Shown here: one piece after another, positions 50,729-61,384 of the stretch | Position numbering within the stretch: position 1 is the first letter of the stretch | How the letters are laid out: each line of letters opens with the position of its first letter | DNA from: Sipunculus nudus | Lineage: Eukaryota > Annelida > Sipuncula > Golfingiida > Sipunculidae | Assembly (NCBI GenBank): GCA_026874595.1 | Contig: CM049309.1 | Span: forward strand, 39,821,079-39,885,078 | DNA length: 64,000 nucleotides | Direction: 5' to 3' | Program-made: the position numbers and the translations under genes | The notes under the pieces: generated by a model | Told to the model about the DNA's origin: nothing | The model's input: only the letters and a program-made list of their open reading frames with translations | The model's database searches: none

Positions 50729-51078
50729 GTATGGTCAATTACTTATACCAAAGCCTTAATACCCTTGTTTTACAAAACCGTCACATATTTGTAAATTTAC
50801 CCTGCGACTTTTCAATGTAGCTGTAGTTGCACTTGTAGGTGCGTGTATGATGGTATACATCAGTATAAATAAATCATTAATAATGGATTAAGGGAAACTT
50901 CAAAAATGTTTCAAAATTTCTGTTGACAGTAACGATAAGGGAAATCGTGAGGTCTGTGTATGTGACGCATACGATAATCCTGTCTTCCAATTTGATTTGA
51001 CTCTTTATTGAATATCTGAAATGACCAAAGGATCATATTTGCTTCCAATAATTATTTAGTTCTCTTGCCATTTTGTAG

Positions 51079-51189
51079 AGAAAGACCACTGTGCCGTTAA
51101 CCCATGCAACAGAGGTAAATGTGTGGATAAGTTCGGTGGTTATGCCTGTTCATGTCCTGGAGGATACGGGGGATATCAGTGCGAAAATA
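51079..51189 (+). CDS. EGF module 2 exon
   Basis: This 111-base exon, phase 1 on both sides, encodes a six-cysteine EGF domain: [11 protein letters not shown], then YACSC, then GYGGYQC. There is one residue fewer between cysteines 2 and 3 than in module 1. The acceptor TTTTGTAG is modest; the donor GTAAGT is strong. It links VWA modules 3 and 4. Confidence 0.92.
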
Positions 51190-51838
51190 GTAAGTGGTTT
51201 ATTTTACCTCAACAAGTGACGCACGAAACTCTCTGGGATACAAAAGCATAAAAAATAAGGATTAAGTTCGTCAGTGGCTTGAGGGATGCAATTGACCATT
51301 TCCTACCAGTGATTCCACCATGGATTTAGTGCCATTGAAGATAAGCATTAAATATACTATATGAATCCCTATTGCACTCTTAAGGTTGGTACAATTATAG
51401 AACAGAAAGAGGCATGCACAAAGGAACTTTCAGCTGCACATTAGACGCGGACCTACCAGTTGAGGAAGCGTCCTGCAGATGTCGCTCTCGTTCGGTAAAT
51501 GGGGGAGCCAAACCTCGAAATTGAAAGAATAACACTTTTGCTAGTATACGGTAATGCAGAAGTATAGAAGAGTCATAGTGTAGTGGCGTTTAGTTTAGTA
51601 TATATTTGTTTCTATAAATAATGGCCCTTTTTCAGAGTTAGCAATACGGTCTTAAAGGAATGCAGTTTGTGAGTTCTCACTTATCCTGATGAAGTATCGT
51701 CCAACATTGAGTCTAACAAAAGTGTCCAACATTTCTGCGCGTATAATGTCTTATCCATCCTTTAAAATGAATATGATTAATTGTGTATATTAAAAATGTC
51801 ATTGTACTTATTTAAGTTATGATTTCGTGTGACTGCAG
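51190..51838. other. Intron between EGF 2 and VWA 4
   Basis: A 649-bp intron with no repeat or exon recognised. Confidence 0.6.
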
Positions 51839-52411
51839 GGTGCTTTGGAGTCACCGACGTCGCCATCTTAGTTGACGTGTCCTCCTTCGTCAAGGACTCT
51901 CAGATCCAGCTCGTGCGGGACTTCCTGAAAGGTCTGGTCCAGAGATTCGCAACAAGAGGTGGAGAAAACACCCGCGTTGGTCTAGCTTCCTACTCCCGCT
52001 CTATCCGCTACCATAGGTTCCTAAATGAGGACAACGAGAACATCAACGACATACTCTCAGCCATTGACTCCATCAGCCTACGTGGCGGGTTGCCGTTTAC
52101 CATGGCCGCCCTTAAAGATCTCGGACAGAGATTTTTCATATCATCAAAGGGAGACAGGCCGAATGCTCCTAATTTTGTCGTGCTAGTTACCGCTGGGTTG
52201 ATTTCTGGAGACTTTGCTGTTCCTGCCGACTTCCGTGAGTCATACGGTAATATGTACGTGTATGGTGTTGGGCTTGATTTGGACGAAGAGGACGAGTCTA
52301 TGCTCGGCCAAATCCTTGGTCGCCCTCAGGAGTATTCGGCCGTGTCCCTCAATACCACATATGACGATATGGGTGACGTGGAAGGCAGGATTGTCGATTC
52401 TGTTTGTAACG
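51839..52411 (+). CDS. VWA module 4 exon (degenerate MIDAS)
   Basis: A single-exon VWA domain of 573 bases, three codons longer than modules 1 to 3. It has phase-1 borders, a GACTGCAG acceptor and a GTAAGT donor. It opens CFGVTDVAILVDVSS. The MIDAS motif reads DVSSF instead of DxSxS, the metal-site Thr position is Pro in the segment GGLPFTMAAL, and the TDG Asp is replaced (LVTAGL). Metal binding is therefore unlikely. Cys near both ends are kept (CFG and VCN). There is one N-glycosylation sequon (NTT). Together with module 3 it forms a pair of neighbouring inactive modules. Confidence 0.92.
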
Positions 52412-52986
52412 GTAAGTATAGTTGTCTTGATAACACACATGATCTCTTATAACCGAAGCATATCTGACAAAAAGTCTAAAGGAAATATCTAACAAATACG
52501 CTTCACTATGTATTTTCCCTCACTTGGATTTATCATGATCGCAATCATTTTTGCACCGGTAATAACGGTAATGTGCCATTCATGAAATATCGACAATAAA
52601 ATGCCAACGATGTTAATTGTATTAATCGAAAATATTTCAAAGTACACCAAAATATATCCCTATTTCGTTTGCTTAAGCAGTACTTATGTTTTCAATAGAT
52701 ATATAATGTCTCTCCTTTTCTAAACACCCGTCCACTGTCTGACAGTGGATCTGTATGTGACATTCAGCTAGCAGATTATGCATATCATGAATATTTATGA
52801 TTATTAATAATACACGATCCAACAAGTAATATTTATTGTGTATCAGAAGAGAAGACGTCACTGACCATGTGAAATGTAAACTTGGGTCCATCATTGTGGG
52901 TCATTTAAACTTTAAAAGGGCATATAATGAAAAAAAAATAATAAAAAAAGAAACATTATCATGCAATTATACATCTCTTCCTGTAG
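52412..52986. other. Intron between VWA 4 and EGF 3
   Basis: A 575-bp AT-rich intron with nothing recognised. Confidence 0.6.
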
Positions 52987-53100
52987 ACCTTGACCAGTGT
53001 GATGATGTACCGTGCCTGCACGGTGGCGTCTGCACAGACGGTATAAACCAGTTCAGCTGTAGCTGTCCAAACGGCTATTCGGGAGAGCGCTGTCAAATCG
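52987..53100 (+). CDS. EGF module 3 exon (calcium-binding type)
   Basis: This 114-base phase-1 exon encodes a six-cysteine EGF domain: CDDVPCLHGGVC, FSCSC, GYSGERC. The start DLDQC, with Asp restored across the splice, fits the D-x-D/N-E/Q-C calcium-binding signature, so this module probably binds Ca2+ and stiffens the VWA 4 to VWA 5 joint. The acceptor is CTTCCTGTAG and the donor GTAAGG. Confidence 0.93.
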
Positions 53101-53166
53101 GTAAGGCTTTGGCATTTTATTTATTCCTCACTTGATCGATCCTTGGTATGGGTATTGTGTGATGTA

Positions 53167-53649
53167 GGTTAGAGCGACCTATTTCCGGGTCCGGTCAGGG
53201 TCGCCCCATTTGTGGCGTCAAGAGTGAGCGGGCATACAATATTGCAGGGCAGCAGAAATATTTTTGGTAAAAAATATTTCAGGGTGCGTACAATATTGAT
53301 AACAGATGGGTGATAGGAGAAATTAAATAAATAAAAAAAATGCAGGGTTGGTCTTTTTTTGTTTATCCTGGAGGGGATTGAAAGTTGTTTTTGTGTTTCT
53401 GGGAAAAGGCTTGAGAGATGGCGACATCTAATGGCCAGTTTTAGAAGCTGTCGCTTTCTGTCATATACCGCGAAAATGAGATGCTCAATCCCCTGTTTTC
53501 CTGGAACAAAATAAAAGTGCAGGAGGTGAGCTTGTTTTGATGTATCACATGATGCCAAACACTAAATAGAAAAATAAACTTTCCCAGTGCCCTCAACATG
53601 TGCACCTTATATGATAATATGTAGGGCCTGGAAATAGGTCCCTCTAACC
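53167..53649. mobile_element. 483-bp MITE with TGTA target duplication
   Basis: The left end GGTTAGAGCGACCTATTTCC matches the reverse complement of the right end, which reads GGTTAGAGGGACCTATTTCC. The direct repeat TGTA flanks both ends (53,163-53,166 and 53,650-53,653). There is no coding capacity. The short duplication and matching ends make a non-autonomous DNA transposon likely; the superfamily is not determined. Confidence 0.65.
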
Positions 53650-54686
53650 TGTAACTAATATTGCGTTCAATGGGCTACTTTTGAACAAGATTAATTATAT
53701 TTACGGTAACTCCAGCATTTGCTTATAAGCTCATCTGGTATTCAAACGATTGAGAAGTTTAAGAAATCTATCTTTTCGATTAAACGTTAACTTCAATAAT
53801 ATTTCAACTCAACTTAGTGAATCTTTATATATTCCTATTGGCGATCTACTCAAATGTAAGAATATACAAGTAAATTAGCCAGTTTTTAATGCCTTACTCA
53901 AACGTTATGTGTTTCACTAAATGAACACAAGATGGCGCTGAAAAGCAAATGCGGGAGTTACCATAAAGGTGCCCCATTCGATATGCAACCGAAGCACAAT
54001 AGAGTACCAACGTATATAGCCTACATAAACACGTGCATTAATTTAGAAGATGGCAACTTTATTATTATTATTTTCACTTTTACTGGTTAAGATAAATTAA
54101 AACCGTAACAAAGTATGCTGGCCATCATTCATGTGAGCATTTGAGGTTCATCGGAATCATGGTCCACACAGAATATCTGTCTGTGAATGTCAAATGTGAC
54201 ATTTGCTTCAGTAGATCTTTCCCCTGCGTGAAGGTTGGTCCACGACGAGAGTTATGGCAATCTCCAGGCAGGCCATCTGTCAGTGAATGTCAAAGATAGA
54301 TCTCTCGCACACATTCATTCACACAGCACCCTTTTACGCCAAAATCGAGCTATTTCGCCTTAGAATTTGTAAATAGCAATAAAAAAATAAGTAAATGAAG
54401 CAATTATAGAGCATGCATCGACAATATCTATTCCGAATATAATCAACAGAGGGTATTTGTCCATAAAACTTATTTTATATAATATTGCCAAACCTGTGGA
54501 TCTGTTTTACGGCGTATTATCCGTGACATAGTATTGACTTGGTATTAAAAATATAAATAGTAAATATAAATAAATAAATATAATTGCCCCCTTGAACGGT
54601 TAACGTGATACAACTGTTTTCAGAATTGTTGAAGATGTAAATTCCACAAGAAAAGTTGCGAGGACACATGTATTACATATGTATAT

Positions 54687-56324
54687 GTTGGAGCCCGTTT
54701 GCGGATCTGGCCCATCTGCCGGGGGGCTTTGCCCATATGAGGATCCGTTATCTGCAGATGGGCAGCCGAATAACGGATTTGATACCATGCACTTTCTGGC
54801 CCATCTGCAGATGGGCTTGGCCCAATAACCGATTTTATTTTTTTTAGTAATATGTTATTATTTTATTATCTTGATGACTTTTTCGCTGTATACCAGTAAC
54901 CTGGTAGGTCAGCATTAGTTCTTGCAGTTTGATAGAATGGACAACACATGCACGCTATCGCAACTGCTGGATGCGCACTTCAGTAATGCCTTATCAAGCA
55001 AGAGGTCAGGTATCAATACCAAATAAAGATCTGACGACATTCTGAATCATTTGCAAAACCCACATGTTCCAGTAGATTTTCACTTCAAGTTCTACGTAAA
55101 ATCTAATGGGTTCAAAATTATTGATTTGCCTGCTCTTGGGCTTGTCCAACACACTTACTATTCCCTCTATAAAGACCTTCTAGCTGGCGCCTTTGTCCAA
55201 ATTTTGCATGTAAATAAAAATAATTGGATTACCATATCATACATTGGACAGCCCAAAAACTGTGTCGCCATCTTTGACGCCATGGTTAAGAAACCCACAG
55301 AGGAAACTAAGGATCTTATCTGAAACTTCACCAGCAGTCAACACCCCAGGATGCTTGTGATGAACGTTTACAGACAGACAAATGCAAGTGACTGTGGCGT
55401 TTTAGCCCTAGCCTTTGCAAACACACTACACTCCGGCAATGACCCCTGCAGCCAAAACAACATTTACCCTCGGCATCATCTCTGTGATGACCTGACTAAA
55501 GGAGTCCTTCCCGACTTCCCTGCTGCCCTCATCACCAGGACGCCTACAGTTCTGTACGAATGCTAAATAGAGAGCTTATCAATAAGAGACTTCTCCAAAA
55601 CAAACTGTAACAAGATGTGTTATCGTGGTAGTAGTGCATGATTGTGATTGACTCTGAGATCAAATGACTCTGAGAGAGTGTTTGCTACATATATAACTAT
55701 TCTATTGTCAAACTGTATATGGTACCTTGATATATATGTGGTTATTTAAAAATGAATTTTAGAAACTGATTGTGTACCAGATATAATTGCTCATTAGTAA
55801 AATTGTATGGTACCATGGAGGTCACATCTACATGTATGTGGTAAAGTAAATGAGTTTTTTTTCACAACAATTGTATAATAACTGTTTGGTAAAAAATTAT
55901 ACCTCGTTAACCTCTTAATATCACACTAATGCAATGTAGACTAATTAATAATTGTGTGTAAAAAGTTATTGAATAGGGTATTGTAACACTGAATGCACAT
56001 CTATGTAGTTTTCAATGCACATCTATGTCATTTTGATGATAAAATTATTTATGTAAGGCTGTGATAGTGATTTATGTTTCAATTAACACATTTAAGTTAT
56101 GAGAAATGTTTGTCTGAGTACAAAAGTCATCAAGATAATAAAATAATAACGTATTACTAACAAAAACTTAAATCGGTTATTGGGCCACGCCCATCTGCAG
56201 ATGGGCCAGAAAGTGCATGGTATCAAATCCGTTATAGGGCTGCCCCTTGGGCAGCCCAATTACGGATCCTCATATGGGCCAAGCCCATCAGCAGATGGGC
56301 AAGATCCCCAAACGGGCTTCAACC
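54687..56324 (+). mobile_element. DNA transposon with ~200-bp inverted repeats
   Basis: The left arm (54,687-54,883) and right arm (56,122-56,324) are inverted copies. Shared landmarks are AGCCCGTTT at the tip, CCCATATGAGGATCCGT, AACGGATTTGATACCATGC, and TTATTATCTTGATGACTTTT at the inner edge. Each arm itself contains palindromes such as CCCATCTGCAGATGGG. Between the arms is a broken gene for an Ulp1-like cysteine protease. Several eukaryotic DNA transposon superfamilies carry such proteases (for example Zisupton/KDZ-type and some Mutator-like elements). No transposase is left here, so this is an internally deleted, non-autonomous copy. No clear target-site duplication was found. Confidence 0.75.
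54937..55566 (+). pseudogene. Ulp1-like cysteine protease remnant of transposon
   Basis: One reading frame runs from an ATG at 54,937 to a TAA at 55,564, interrupted by a TAA at 55,024 and a TGA at 55,321. It contains the features of the C48/Ulp1 fold: FVQILHV followed by the tryptophan of the usual His-Trp pair, then CVAIFDA around the expected Asp, and QTNASDCGVLALAFANTL with the catalytic Cys in DCG (55,390-55,398). The position normally His-Trp reads Asn-Trp (NNWITIS), so the catalytic His is also lost. In active relatives the enzyme cleaves SUMO-like conjugates or processes element proteins. This copy cannot work as written. It lies inside the inverted-repeat element and has no link with the VWA gene. 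Confidence 0.65.
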
Positions 56325-56881
56325 TACACACTGAAGCGACCCCTGTAGGCCAACATAGAATATAGAAATATGCTGGAGCCAGCTTGAGCATGGTCAACCT
56401 TTCGCCGATGTCGTTTCTAATCGAAATGAACCTCTTCCCGGTGGGCACTGTGGGACGGCCGGGACTACTTGTCTCAACTGTCAAACATCATATTCAAAAT
56501 TTGTTGGTTTCAAAGATCTTTTGTTTATATTTCACATGCGAATGCTTACAAAATATTACTTATTCCGTGCAGTCTTTACCACAAAAAAAAAACACCCATG
56601 TTTATGTTAATTGCCTTGAACTTTTCTCATCCAACATGTTTGAACGGGCTACAATGACCCTCTTAACTACAGTTTTAACTACGTTGCTGGTGTATTTAGA
56701 AGCCGCGGTGCATTATGGGGGTCAGATTGTGACGTACATAAACCCTATACAGCAGAGTCGTACTCTCGTGAGTCCGAGTCTGCGCAGTGTGATTCTAGTG
56801 TTCCATCCACTTGACAGAAAGACCTAAATCTAACATCGGAAACATCATCGGTCTTTTATTTAAAAGCAGTACTCGGAGAGA

Positions 56882-57377
56882 GATATGTCCAGTGATGTAG
56901 TCGAGTTCACACAATCCGAGTCCGAGTGCAAGTCCGAGTCCAGGCCACTCGAGTTGAAGTCCGAGTCCTTGAGGTTCGAGTCCATCTTCTTCGAGTCCGA
57001 GTCATTTGGAACCGGAGTCCAAGTCCGGAAGACCTTAAATTGGATATTTGAGATATTCATGCAATTTTTATGTTAGTTTACAAGGGTCCGTTACTTGAAT
57101 GTTTAAATAAATTAGCCCTAGAAGTACAGCTTAAAGTTTTGTGTTTCGTATTATTTGTTGTAATTTTCTGTCAGTAGTCCACCCATTGGTACTATTGTTA
57201 TATGGTATGTGACAGAGTTTTCTTTTCTACTCAACTCGAGATGGACTCGGCTTGATTTCTCGGGTCCTTTTCTCCGAGTCCGAGTAAAAGTTCGAGTCAA
57301 AGGCTCTCGAGTCGAAGTTCAAGTCCTTGAAAAAGCTGAACTCGTGTCCGGACTCTAACCCTATATCACTGGACATA
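56882..57377. mobile_element. MITE with CAGTGAT inverted ends
   Basis: The left tip TATGTCCAGTGATGTAG is the inverse of the right tip CTATATCACTGGACATA. The body has many GAGTCC/TCCGAG repeats near both ends (for example GAGTCCGAGTCC). The CAGTG...CACTG form resembles hAT ends, but I see no 8-bp duplication. It ends only 26 bases before the VWA 5 exon. Confidence 0.65.
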
Positions 57378-57403
57378 ACATATGTTCATGTATTATTTTA
57401 CAG

Positions 57404-57590
57404 CTTGCAATGCCACTGTGGATTTGGTTTTGATTCTTGATTCATCCGGATCCGTGGGGCCCTCAAACTACGGCCGGATGACCAAATTTTGCAACAGCCT
57501 TCTGGATTCACTCAAGGTCTCCTACAATGACAGTCGTATCGGCCTGGTCGTGTACAGCAACAGGGCCAAGCCCGTGTTTTATCTTGACAA
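57404..57590 (+). CDS. VWA module 5, exon a
   Basis: First third of a VWA domain, 187 bases: starts in phase 1 after TATTATTTTACAG and ends in phase 2 at GTGAGT. It opens CNATVDLVLILDSSGSVG, with a full DSSGS metal motif and a sequon (NAT), and runs to RIGLVVYSNRAKPVFYLD. The split Lys codon (AA/A) is completed at 58,746. Unlike modules 1 to 4 and 6, this domain is spread over three exons totalling 567 bases. Confidence 0.92.
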
Positions 57591-57699
57591 GTGAGTGCAA
57601 CTCCGTACCTATGCACAGTACAGAACCCTTACGGTCATATTATGTAATAAAAGTGTGTCTGCCGTGAAAGACACGTTGCTTAGATAAATCTAAAGCGTA

Positions 57700-58500
57700 G
57701 AGGTGCCATGAGCAGTATCCAAAAACTAAAGCATATCAGAACTACACTCACGGTCGATGCCTGCAAGACCATTGTGTGTGGCTTAATACTTTCTCATTTA
57801 GATTATGCAAATTCTCTTTATTATGGCCTTCAAGTACTGACATAAGAAAGCTACACATTACCCAGAATATTGCTGAAAAGGTTATAACAAGACGAAGCAA
57901 GTAAATATTAGAATGCTATAGAAGCCCTGAAAGCGCTACACTGGCTTCCCATCAATCTTAGAATTGAGTATAAAATCCTGACTACTGTCTTCAAGGTACT
58001 GCACGACCATGTCCAAGTTTTTGGCCATTTTTTATGAAACAATAACATAACATCTTGTTAACAGTTACAAACATAAAAACATACAACTACATACATGGGT
58101 GCTCGTAACACATACATGTTGCATAGACAGAAATACAAGAACACAAAAACATAACATTTGGACCATGTCCAAGTTAACTTACAGACAATCAGTACGTAAA
58201 TCAACCAGAGAAGGTCTTAGAACACAATAAGATAGAAAACATCGCGTAACCCCTCGTGTGAAGCATAAAACGTTAGAAGCTCGATCATTCAGTGTAGCCG
58301 GTCAGAAATTTTGGAACAGTCTACCAATATATTTAAGGAAAATTGATGATCTGATAGAATTTAAGAAACAGCTAAAATCGTATTTATACAGTCCATTTTG
58401 AGCTAAATGCTACTATCTTTGAAAAGCACCCGAAGATAATCAAAATCTTGATTAATTCGGCGCTATGTAAATTAACAATTGTAATTGTAATTGTAATTGG
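57700..58500 (+). mobile_element. Truncated CR1/L2-like LINE 3' end
   Basis: Translated pieces match the end of a non-LTR reverse transcriptase ORF: LILSHLDYANSLYYGL, then EALKALHWLPINLRI, then EARSFSVAGQKFWNSLP and FKKQLKSYL. In intact CR1/L2-type elements these follow one another just before the stop. Frameshifts and stops separate the pieces, so the copy is dead. After the stop a short 3' UTR ends in an (ATTGTA)n-like tail at about 58,479-58,499, as expected for this group. The element is 5'-truncated and sits in the sense orientation. Confidence 0.8.
58020..58160. mobile_element. Nested 141-bp insertion in the LINE
   Basis: The LINE sequence is interrupted by 141 AT-rich bases. The 15-base GACCATGTCCAAGTT lies immediately on each side (58,005-58,019 and 58,161-58,175), a perfect direct repeat. 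This is the footprint of a target-site duplication. The insert has no recognised family. Confidence 0.7.
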
Positions 58501-58745
58501 TTAGATAAATCATATGGGTAATGATATGATGTTTTCAGCATCTTAGTGATTCACTCAAAATGTTCAATGTGAAAGCTAAATCAGCCGAAATGTAGAATTA
58601 CATTGGACCCATTATCATGACTTGCCATTATTGCAATCGCTAGCAGTAAAGTAATGGTTGAGGTACTGACAATATTCGAGAGCCCTTTTATCCTATAAAA
58701 ATTATCATTTCTTTGTCAGATGAAATCAGTTCGATATATTTACAG

Positions 58746-58842
58746 ATACTTTGGGAAGGATGAGTTGAAACACGCGATCGATGCCAGTGGTTTCCAATTT
58801 GCAGAGACGCACACCGCGGCGGCGTTACGATATGCAAGAGAG
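58746..58842 (+). CDS. VWA module 5, exon b
   Basis: A 97-base middle exon begins after TATTTACAG, completes the Lys codon and reads YFGKDELKHAIDAS, then FAETHTAAALRYARE with the metal-site Thr. It ends in phase 0 at a weaker donor (GTATTT). The join to both neighbours restores the VWA pattern without gaps. An upstream AG at 58,720 would put the frame out, so this acceptor is preferred. Confidence 0.88.
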
Positions 58843-59847
58843 GTATTTTCTATGTCAATGGGATGCTTTTCTAAATACACTTTTATAACTTATTGTAATA
58901 CACGAATTACATGGCAGCGCCATCTAGTGCTCCAGCTTAACACGATGATTTTAAGAATTTCCCTGCAGTCTGAGTCATGTCATGCCACAGTACTTATACA
59001 CCCATCTTGTTTATGAAAATATTAAAAGAGGAGTCAAGGGGTAACTTTTCCATCGCAGGTACTTCTAATTCTAAAAGCTTTTACATGATTAGCAAAGGGC
59101 TGCTTGCAACCAAGACCTGGGTATAAAAGTAAATTTGCTTGATTTGACACGAAGTATAAAAAAAAACATTTAAATAAAATTAGTTTAAGGTGCAAGTCTT
59201 CCTTCACTGTTTAAACAAATGGTTCTCGACTTTCTAATTTTCTTTGATACAGTTCCTTTGTGTAACCTCAAATACCTGTTCAACTTGCATTTTACCTAAG
59301 TAATATTATTATGTTCCCTAATTGGGAGAGATGTTTTTTATCCCAATGGCTGTCGTCACCTATAGGATTTCTTCTGAAAGCGAAAACTTTTTAAGCATTA
59401 AATATTTTGGTCCTCAAACTTGGTATATAAATCTGCGGTAATATTGTAATTGTGCTAACACCAATAATTTCGAACTACAGCATTTTTTATAATTTTGACA
59501 AACATTATTAAAGAAAATTTCTCAGTTTGAAAACTTGTGAACTTTGACCCCAAAGCTAAATCAGCCGAAATGCAGAATTACATTGAACCCATAACTTTGG
59601 AGATCCTGAATATGTATTCCTCTTACTTGATAGACATATTGCCTGAACATACATTCACAGACAAGTTCGAAAACATTAAATTTGAACTTGATCTTCAAGT
59701 TCATAATTGTAAAAATCTAAGATTTTTATGAACTTCATAACTTTTGAAGTATTGCATATTTTTATAAAATTTAGGCTGGGACTTATGGGGAAGACATCTG
59801 CATTAAACGGCCCCTTAGTATATAAAACTGTTTTCTTTTTACTTCAG
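58843..59847. other. Intron b of VWA 5
   Basis: A phase-0 intron of about 1.0 kb. A second copy of the GCTAAATCAGCCGAAATG segment lies at 59,554. A hairpin-forming stretch lies at 59,695-59,737. No exon was seen. Confidence 0.6.
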
Positions 59848-60130
59848 TTCCTGTTTGAGCCTGGCTATGGAGAAAGAGAAAACATTCCAAATGTGGCCAT
59901 TGTTGTGACGGACGGAGAGTCTAACATCAACCAGTGGGAGACCATTGACGAAGCAGATAAACTGAAGGAGAGGGGCGTACACGTGTTCGCTGTCGGTATC
60001 GGCGAGAAAGCAAACGAGGCAGAGGTCAATGCCATAGCAACCGAGCCTCATTCAGAGAACGCGTTCATGGTGGAAGACTTTAAAGGATTGGACGATGTTT
60101 CTGCAAAGCTTGGTTTAACCATGTGTGAAA
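59848..60130 (+). CDS. VWA module 5, exon c
   Basis: A 283-base exon opens in phase 0 after TTTTTACTTCAG and encodes the second half of the domain: FEPGYGERENIPN, VVTDGESN with the metal-site Asp, GVHVFAVGIG, and the end LGLTMCE with the closing Cys. It ends in phase 1 at GTACGG, returning to the module-boundary phase. With DSSGS and the Thr from the earlier exons, the MIDAS is complete, so this module likely binds metal and ligand. Confidence 0.92.
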
Positions 60131-60762
60131 GTACGGCCTCTAACCAAATTTTAATCATAAACTCTTTACTGTTCATAGCCTCTTTTTTCATAAGTTGTTA
60201 TTATCTAAACAGCAGCTTTTTTTTGTAAATTTTCCGAATATATAAGTCAGTGGTTCTCGATTCTACACCATGTAATCTAGTTGGTGCATTCCTTTAGAAA
60301 ATCCATTGGTTTTGGTAGCCTCACTCGAAGCTTTATCACTTACGTAATACGCTCATTTTGTTTCGACCAGTTCTCAAGTTAAATTGTGATAAATTGTTTG
60401 CGTGGTATACTTTGGTCTTTTCCGATTCGTAAACATACCCATCACTGATTATTGAAGATGAAACGTATTTACCAAGTACACATATTAATACAAAATAGAA
60501 TATACCGTAAGGGTACAAACGTAAACACAAAACAAGCTCCGTAAAACAAACAACAACAGTATTATAAGAAAATGTATTATTGTTATATTTCATTGAATAA
60601 AAACATTTGTTTTACTTATATCTCATTTAATTAGCTCAGATTATAATACTTTTTTCAATCACATATCCTGTTAAAGAATCTTTACTCTGATTATGCAAAT
60701 AACATTATCTATATACAGTAATTTTTTTAAAGCAAAACTTCAATTTATTTTACGATATATAG
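60131..60762. other. Intron between VWA 5 and EGF 4
   Basis: A 632-bp AT-rich intron with nothing recognised. Confidence 0.6.
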
Positions 60763-60879
60763 ATATCAACATGTGTGAAACATTCCCCTGTGAAAATGAC
60801 GGCCAATGCGAAGATGGCGTCGCCAACTCCTACAGGTGTAAATGTTTTGATGGCTACTTCGGGCGCCACTGTGAACATG
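60763..60879 (+). CDS. EGF module 4 exon (possibly calcium-binding)
   Basis: This 117-base phase-1 exon encodes a six-cysteine EGF: CETFPCENDGQC, YRCKC, GYFGRHC. The restored start NINMC has Asn where calcium-binding EGFs have Asp or Asn, but Met replaces the usual Glu/Gln, so calcium binding is uncertain. The acceptor is ATATATAG and the donor GTAAGC. It links VWA 5 to VWA 6. Confidence 0.92.
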
Positions 60880-61384
60880 GTAAGCATTTTTTCCATGGTA
60901 TCAAATAATTGTACTTGGCAAGGTTTGAACATGGCCAGAGGATAGCATTTAAAGGTCATGAGCACAAACATTGACAGCGTTCGTCACCACCTACTTTCTT
61001 ATGTTCGTAAGGTTTTTTAGAAAAAAAAAGCTCAAGGATGCGAGGCAATTAGCAGATACACTTCAGCATCGTCGTCTATTAAACAAAGTACACCTTGATC
61101 TATATAGTCCTCCTGTTTATACTCCCGTCTATCACATGACGTATTATGGTATACCCACTGTCCGTCGTGCCGTCCGTCCGTCTCTCTGTCCGTCCGTAAT
61201 AATAATAATAATCTATTTGGTTTAAAGGATGGTTTCTTAATTAAGATAAGTGTATTAACTATATTTCTGCATAAAAGTTGCTAGTTAGTTTTCCTGCAAA
61301 TTTTTCATTCTGAAATATGAATTATAGGTGTGATTTTAAACCTGTTGCAAGACGATTATTAATTAGACATTTTATTTATTTCAG
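60880..61384. other. Intron between EGF 4 and VWA 6
   Basis: A 505-bp intron with a CCGTCCGTCC simple tract near 61,170-61,196 followed by (AAT)n. Confidence 0.65.

Larger units (their letters stand above)
53101..57403. other. Intron packed with three DNA elements
   Basis: A 4.3-kb intron between EGF 3 and VWA 5. Three inverted-repeat elements (53,167-53,649; 54,687-56,324; 56,882-57,377) fill well over half of it. The remainder is AT-rich and featureless apart from a short block near 53,930 (AGATGGCGCTGA) that is repeated near 46,899. Confidence 0.7.
57591..58745. other. Intron a of VWA 5, holding LINE fragment
   Basis: A phase-2 intron of 1155 bp. It consists mostly of the LINE fragment and its nested insert, followed by a 40-base segment (GCTAAATCAGCCGAAATG...) that recurs in the next intron. 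Confidence 0.7.

Noticed and set aside
59537-59731. 64-codon frame in intron b of VWA 5 as an extra exon
   Set aside because: It begins with a segment repeated in the previous intron, and the VWA domain is complete without it.
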